11,714 bases of DNA from Chlamydiota bacterium (lineage in GTDB: Bacteria; Chlamydiota; Chlamydiia; Chlamydiales; Simkaniaceae), in the NCBI GenBank assembly GCA_021772295.1, contig JAJFMG010000163.1, forward strand, positions 1 to 11,714. The letters run 5' to 3'. The notes beneath the pieces are model-generated. The model saw only the letters and a program-made list of their open reading frames with translations. It did no database searches and was not told the origin of the DNA. Of the stretch, positions 7,897 to 11,714 are shown in pieces (position 1 is the stretch's first letter; every line of letters begins with the position of its first letter). The position numbers were made by a program, and so were the translations under genes.

Positions 7897-9102
7897 ATGG
7901 CAGCAACTTTAGATACAGCAACTTTAGATATGGTACCAGACTTTGGTATTTGGGGCGGTGGTTACGATACTTCACGTAATGTTGAAACCATAAGAAGTAA
8001 TCATTTAATGCTAGAATCTATAGCAACTACTCTATCGATTGGACCTGCACCTGTTGACTATAATGTTGATCAATCCATAAATTATTACCTAGCTAAAATT
8101 GAAGAATTACATGAAATGTGCTTGGAGTCTTTAAAAATTGATCACAGGAAACACCGTGACAAATTATTAGAGAAGACAACTTATGGCATAAACTATCTCA
8201 ATAGGTATGTATATTTACCTAAAGGACACTATCCTATACTTACGAATAAGATGCTTGAAGCCCTTTCAACCAATTACGATGCTGTGTGGTTGTTTATGGG
8301 TACCCATAGAGAATTTAAAGTGATTTTTCCTAATGTATTCAGTGCATACCCTAATCTAATTGCATTTTCTCCATTAGATCCTGGAACGTTTGATCCTGTA
8401 AACAGAACTTATCGAATTACATCACCCAATGATTCTTCCAGTGGAGTCTCTTTTCACATAGTAAAAATGACTGCCCAACTTATATTAAACCCACAAAAAA
8501 GCGGTCAAGGTTACCTATTTTTCGCTGATGATAGCCCCTTTTCACCTGAAAGATCAGAGCAAATACTTAACGCTTATCTTGATAATACCAGTAATTCAGG
8601 ATCTAATGAAGTTTGTTTTACATTTCCCCCTGGCGAGTCTTTTAGAACTCCTGACTCAACAAATAATCTTTTGAATGAACAAATAGTTCCTGCAGCTCCT
8701 GCTGGGAATACAACGGATACAACTACAGAACCGCCTCCCAAATATTCTGTTCAAGCAGATTCAGCATCTTCACTTTTTGATCAATTACTTGGACTATTAA
8801 ACCTTGACATTAATCTCATTTGCATTGACGAGGCTATCAGATTAACCCTTAATATAAGAAACACCGTATTTGATCTAAGAAATAACTATGATGATGCAAC
8901 CGCTTTCGAGGAAAGCGTAAAAGGAGCCTTTGCTAAATTGAAGCATGAACACCCTGAAATATTTGATCTACTTCAAACTCTATTTAAAACTAACGAAATT
9001 TTAAGCCATTGCATGTTATCAAATGGTAATGTAGAAACAGAACCATATATCAGGGTTTCTGTAGAAGCAATATGTAAGGGGCTTTGCATAGGAACCAATT
9101 GA
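7897..9102 (+). CDS. Hypothetical protein, 401 aa, unrecognised
   Basis: I recognise no family. The start at 7897 has an AGG (7887-7889) seven bases upstream. The N-terminus holds a short tandem repeat, ATLDT/ATLDM, coded by a near-identical 15-bp duplication. Residues about 57-105 look helical and charged (INYYLAKIEELHEMCLESL). Residues 106-215 are mixed, with beta-like hydrophobic stretches (YDAVWLFMG, LIAFSPLDP). Residues about 243-290 form a Pro/Thr/Ser-rich, probably disordered linker (EQIVPAAPAGNTTDTTTEPPP). Residues 291-400 look helical, with several Cys (LLNLDINLICIDEAIRL). There is no signal peptide and no membrane segment. Such a two-domain protein with a flexible linker would suit a lineage-specific or secreted effector protein, but that is a guess. 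It follows lysS by 46 bp, faces cysS, and is closed by a hairpin terminator. The long intact frame and ribosome binding site make it a real gene. Confidence 0.8.
   Translation: MAATLDTATLDMVPDFGIWGGGYDTSRNVETIRSNHLMLESIATTLSIGPAPVDYNVDQSINYYLAKIEELHEMCLESLKIDHRKHRDKLLEKTTYGINYLNRYVYLPKGHYPILTNKMLEALSTNYDAVWLFMGTHREFKVIFPNVFSAYPNLIAFSPLDPGTFDPVNRTYRITSPNDSSSGVSFHIVKMTAQLILNPQKSGQGYLFFADDSPFSPERSEQILNAYLDNTSNSGSNEVCFTFPPGESFRTPDSTNNLLNEQIVPAAPAGNTTDTTTEPPPKYSVQADSASSLFDQLLGLLNLDINLICIDEAIRLTLNIRNTVFDLRNNYDDATAFEESVKGAFAKLKHEHPEIFDLLQTLFKTNEILSHCMLSNGNVETEPYIRVSVEAICKGLCIGTN
7903..7932 (+). repeat. 15-bp tandem duplication at the start of the orphan gene
   Basis: GCAACTTTAGATACA is followed directly by GCAACTTTAGATATG. 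The first 13 bases of the two copies are identical, with changes only at the end. It is in frame and encodes ATLDT then ATLDM. The second copy ends in an ATG at 7930 that could be an alternative start, but the upstream AGG favours 7897. Confidence 0.75.
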
Positions 9103-9167
9103 TAGTACGCCTTCGTACATACTCCCTTTTGAAGACGAATCGTAGAACATATTTTTTACATTATTTC

Positions 9168-9209
9168 ATTCCCAAGACTCTTTAAAACAAAGTCTTGGGA
9201 ATTTCTCTA
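9168..9209 (+). terminator. Hairpin terminator after the 401-aa gene
   Basis: A perfect 12-bp stem, ATTCCCAAGACT (9168-9179) with AGTCTTGGGAAT (9191-9202), encloses an 11-nt loop and is followed by TTCTCTA, a short, imperfect T-tract. It lies 66 bp after the stop codon. On the opposite strand no T-tract follows, so it probably acts mainly on rightward transcripts from lysS and the orphan gene. Confidence 0.7.
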
Positions 9210-9261
9210 GTATAAATACTTATAAAAATTTGTATAATTAAGATAAATTTTTAATCTAAGG

Positions 9262-9277
9262 TCTCTGTTAACAGAGA
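9262..9277. repeat. 16-bp perfect palindrome downstream of cysS
   Basis: TCTCTGTTAACAGAGA is its own reverse complement. It lies 20 bp past the cysS stop codon on the bottom strand. As RNA it would fold into a 6-bp stem with a UUAA loop. The bases after it on the bottom strand are AT-rich but lack a T-run, so a terminator role for cysS is possible but weak. A top-strand TATAAT lies three bases to the right (9280-9285), so an operator is another possibility. Confidence 0.45.
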
Positions 9278-9296
9278 GTTATAATACGATTTTTAA

Positions 9297-10709
9297 TTAA
9301 ACCAGCTTTAATCTTGATCCTTCTTTGGTATCTTCGATGATGTACCCTTTTGAAAAAATAAAATCTCGAAGTTCATCACTGCGGGTATAATTCTTTTCTT
9401 TTTTTGCTATATTGCGCTGCTCTAGAGCATCTAAGACATCTTGAGGAATATTCATATCATCAAAAGATAGTACGCTAAGCACTTGATTACATTCCTTTAA
9501 AAAAGAAAGAATATCTTCTCCATCTTTCGAGCTAATCTTACAAGCGTCAAAAAGGTTATTCACATCTCTCATCATATCAAAAAGAGCCGCTAGAGCAACT
9601 GACATATTTAGGTCATCACAAAGAGCTTTTTTAAATTCTACTTTCGTTTTTTTAATAATCGATGAAGCAAAATTTGAGCTCTCTCCTTTAGCCTCTTTCA
9701 TACGTAGAATAAAGTCTTGAAAACGTTGCAGGCTTTTTTTAGCACTACTTAGTCCCTCTAAAGTGAAATTGAGCTGCGTGCGATAGTGAGTCTGCATAAG
9801 TAGATACCGAACCTCTATGCCAGTAAATCCTTTGCCGATGAGATCTCGAAGCGTGTAGAAATTTCCAAGGCTTTTAGACATCTTCTTGTTTTCTACGAGA
9901 AGATGTTCCGCATGAACCCAATGTTTTACGAAGTGTTTACAGGTATGGGCTTCAGATTGTGCAATTTCATTTTCGTGATGTGGAAAAATATTGTCGACGC
10001 CTCCCATATGTATATCGATGGAGGGGCCCAGTTCATGGATAGCCATAGCAGAGCATTCCATGTGCCAACCGGGTCTACCTTTGCCAAAGGGACTCTCCCA
10101 AAAGATGTCCCCATCTCTATTTTCATCATAAGCTTTCCAAAGAACAAAGTCTTGCGCTGAGTCTTTATCATACTCATCCATCACCTGGCGATTAGATGCA
10201 CCTGTTTTCAAATCATCTAGACATAGATGAGATAGTCTTCCATAAGATGGAAAGTGAGAAATACTAAAGTAGATGGATCCATCCTTACCCTTATAAGCGA
10301 TACCTTTTTGCATTAGATCCACAATAATAGCGATCATCTGAGGCACAAAGTTCGTTGCTCGAGGGTACGAGTCAGCTTTTTGTATATTAAGTGTGTACAG
10401 GTCTGTAAAAAAGGCGTCTGTGTATTTTTTAGCAATTGAGTTAAGCGGCTTTTGCAAGCTCACTGCCTTCTTAATGGTTTTATCATCAATGTCTGTGATA
10501 TTCATCACGTGTTTTGTTTGAAAGCCTAAGTATTTAACCGTTTTAATAAAAACATCTTCAAAGACATATGTTCTAAAATTTCCAATATGCGCATAGTCAT
10601 ATACCGTTGGACCACAAGTGTATATTTTTAAAGGATTTTTTGAAAAAGCGATGGGAAGCTTCTTCTTTTGCTCTGTATCGAAAATATGCAAAAGTTGATG
10701 TTCATCCAT
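9297..10709 (-). CDS. cysS: Cysteinyl-tRNA synthetase
   Basis: The enzyme charges tRNA-Cys with cysteine in the cytosol. It has 470 aa, close to the E. coli length of 461 aa. It is a class I synthetase: the HIGH motif appears as HIGN at 41-44 (YTCGPTVYDYAHIGNFRTY), the KMSKS motif at 276-280 (KKMSKSLGNF). The family's zinc ligands are all visible: Cys32, Cys219 (GWHMECSAMA), His244 and Glu248 (FPHHENEIA). The linking region and the helical DALR-type anticodon domain (about 345-415) follow, and the C-terminal tail ends RLKLV. The ATG at 10709-10707 shares its A with the TAA stop of the upstream aas-type gene (TAATG), which suggests translational coupling within one leftward operon. It converges on the 401-aa gene. 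Confidence 0.96.
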   Translation of the reverse strand: MDEHQLLHIFDTEQKKKLPIAFSKNPLKIYTCGPTVYDYAHIGNFRTYVFEDVFIKTVKYLGFQTKHVMNITDIDDKTIKKAVSLQKPLNSIAKKYTDAFFTDLYTLNIQKADSYPRATNFVPQMIAIIVDLMQKGIAYKGKDGSIYFSISHFPSYGRLSHLCLDDLKTGASNRQVMDEYDKDSAQDFVLWKAYDENRDGDIFWESPFGKGRPGWHMECSAMAIHELGPSIDIHMGGVDNIFPHHENEIAQSEAHTCKHFVKHWVHAEHLLVENKKMSKSLGNFYTLRDLIGKGFTGIEVRYLLMQTHYRTQLNFTLEGLSSAKKSLQRFQDFILRMKEAKGESSNFASSIIKKTKVEFKKALCDDLNMSVALAALFDMMRDVNNLFDACKISSKDGEDILSFLKECNQVLSVLSFDDMNIPQDVLDALEQRNIAKKEKNYTRSDELRDFIFSKGYIIEDTKEGSRLKLV

Positions 10710-11714
10710 TATACATCCAAGGTTTTTATTTGTTCATCTAATGTTTTGTAGCTGATTTTTCCCGCAGCATTTGTTGGGATTTCTTCAATTTGATGTACCT
10801 GATCAATTTTTACAATTCTTGCAAATTGATTCTCTTGCAAAATGTCGTTAACCAGATCCTTTTCAACAGGTCCGATACAAAAAAGATGTAATATCGGTTT
10901 TTCATTTTCCTTTTGCTCTGCGCAAACTGAAAGAAGGGCTTTGTCTTCAGTTACTTGAAAAAGGTTTTTATTAACAATTTCTTTGGTAAGAACTTCTTCA
11001 ATAGAATGAAGGCTAATCATCTCTCCCCCAATTTTTACAAAGCGTTTGAGCCTCCCAGATAAAATTAGATTGTTATCCTCATCTAGAAAACCCAGATCTC
11101 CACTTCGATACCATCTTTTACCCTCAAGCTCTATAAATGGATCCTTCTTGCCAGTGCCAATGTATCCAGAAAAGACAGAGTTACCGTGAATGCAGATTTC
11201 TCCGGTTTCACCATTCTGCAATTTTTCAAGTGAATCTAGATGAATTGTACAAATTTCAATATCACCAATGGGTTTACCAACTCCTTTTTTTATATCTCCT
11301 TCTCTTTGGATAGTAACAATCGGGGAGCATTCTGTAATTCCATATCCTTCAATCATTTCGGCTTGAGGAAGGTTTTTACTTGCGTAAGCAAGTAAACTTT
11401 CTGAAGCTTTTTCAGCGCCAGTTACAAGAAGCCTAATAGACTTCAAATCTTCTTTTTCTGCTACCTGGAAAAGATTTTGATAAAAGCTAGGCGCTAAACA
11501 GATAATCGTAGCCTTTATTCTCTTTATATCCTCCGCAATTGCCAAAGCATCGGTGGGGTCGGGAGCAAAAAAAACTCGTATTCCATAAAGAATAGGAAAA
11601 AATCCAGTAACTGTAAATCCAAAGGAATGAAAAGGTGGCAAGGAGGCGTAGAGGATATCGGATGGCTTTAAGCTTGTATCATGTTGCACTGAACGCAGGT
11701 TTGATAAAATGTTA
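10709..11714 (-). CDS. aas: Acyl-ACP synthetase / AMP-forming acyl ligase, C-terminal part (5' end outside window)
   Basis: This is an ANL-superfamily enzyme that activates fatty acids with ATP. The family context suggests a chlamydial Aas, which loads host fatty acids onto acyl carrier protein for phospholipid synthesis. The frame is open to the right edge (NILSNLRSV lies upstream of the GTG at 11689, so that codon is not the start). The P-loop that precedes this block in the family is therefore outside the window. Numbered from that GTG, visible motifs are LPPFHSFGF (17-25), LVTGAEK (88-94), YGITECSP (116-123), the ATP-ribose-binding Asp in YRSGDLGFLDE (194-204), the hinge SGRLKRFVKIGGE (211-223) and the C-terminal catalytic Lys in NAAGKISYK (Lys311). 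These form the C-terminal two-thirds of a roughly 530-aa enzyme. The stop overlaps the cysS start by one base. The symbol is inferred from family and neighbours; a general acyl-CoA ligase is the alternative. Confidence 0.82.
   Translation of the reverse strand, partial: NILSNLRSVQHDTSLKPSDILYASLPPFHSFGFTVTGFFPILYGIRVFFAPDPTDALAIAEDIKRIKATIICLAPSFYQNLFQVAEKEDLKSIRLLVTGAEKASESLLAYASKNLPQAEMIEGYGITECSPIVTIQREGDIKKGVGKPIGDIEICTIHLDSLEKLQNGETGEICIHGNSVFSGYIGTGKKDPFIELEGKRWYRSGDLGFLDEDNNLILSGRLKRFVKIGGEMISLHSIEEVLTKEIVNKNLFQVTEDKALLSVCAEQKENEKPILHLFCIGPVEKDLVNDILQENQFARIVKIDQVHQIEEIPTNAAGKISYKTLDEQIKTLDV

Noticed and set aside
9105..9118. Small hairpin GTACG-CCTT-CGTAC just after the 401-aa gene
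   Set aside because: The stem is only 5 bp with no T-tract, and a much stronger terminator follows at 9168.
9903..10177. Overlapping small frames within cysS on both strands
   Set aside because: They fall across the conserved zinc-ligand and catalytic region of cysS and are shadow frames.
11687..11689. GTG as a true start for the acyl ligase
   Set aside because: The frame continues to the window edge with NILSNLRSV, a conserved family stretch upstream, so the gene is truncated by the window.

Overview
The window comes from a low-GC bacterial chromosome and most likely from a member of the Chlamydiae outside the genus Chlamydia (an environmental or Chlamydia-like lineage). The evidence is the combination of lysS, cysS and an acyl-acyl-carrier-protein synthetase gene of the aas type. 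Their C. trachomatis counterparts sit close together (CT781, CT782, CT776, from memory). The LysRS sequence also follows the chlamydial form closely. No rRNA, tRNA or CRISPR was seen, so the assignment rests on protein recognition alone.

Region 1 (1-3346) looks like a two-partner secretion locus. The 3' part of a long Ser/Thr/Gly-rich beta-repeat exoprotein gene runs rightward from the left edge. It meets, tail to tail, a leftward gene for a TpsB/FhaC/ShlB-type outer-membrane transporter. The two stop codons overlap by 7 bp. The exoprotein repeats with a period of about 124-130 residues and has no C-terminal barrel of its own, so the neighbouring TpsB is its natural exporter.

Region 2 (3347-5038) is a divergent intergenic region with a plausible promoter, then gadB (glutamate decarboxylase). 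Its sequence resembles plant GAD more than the E. coli enzyme. A perfect 11-bp stem followed by T7 forms a clean intrinsic terminator. No GadC antiporter gene is in view.

Region 3 (5051-6147) is a dead IS30-family element of about 1.1 kb with recognisable terminal inverted repeats. Its transposase is broken by three single-base losses in A-runs and two in-frame stops.

Region 4 (6148-9202) holds lysS behind a perfect TATAAT, followed 46 bp after its stop by an unrecognised 401-aa protein gene and a 12-bp-stem terminator.

Region 5 (9297-11714, leftward) holds the 3' part of an aas-type acyl-activating enzyme, which runs off the right edge, and cysS. The two are joined by a TAATG stop/start overlap and so are probably translationally coupled.

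Functionally the window mixes housekeeping genes (two aminoacyl-tRNA synthetases, fatty-acid activation) with accessory cargo: a surface or secreted adhesin-like system, a decarboxylase possibly for acid stress or GABA metabolism, an IS relic and an orphan gene.
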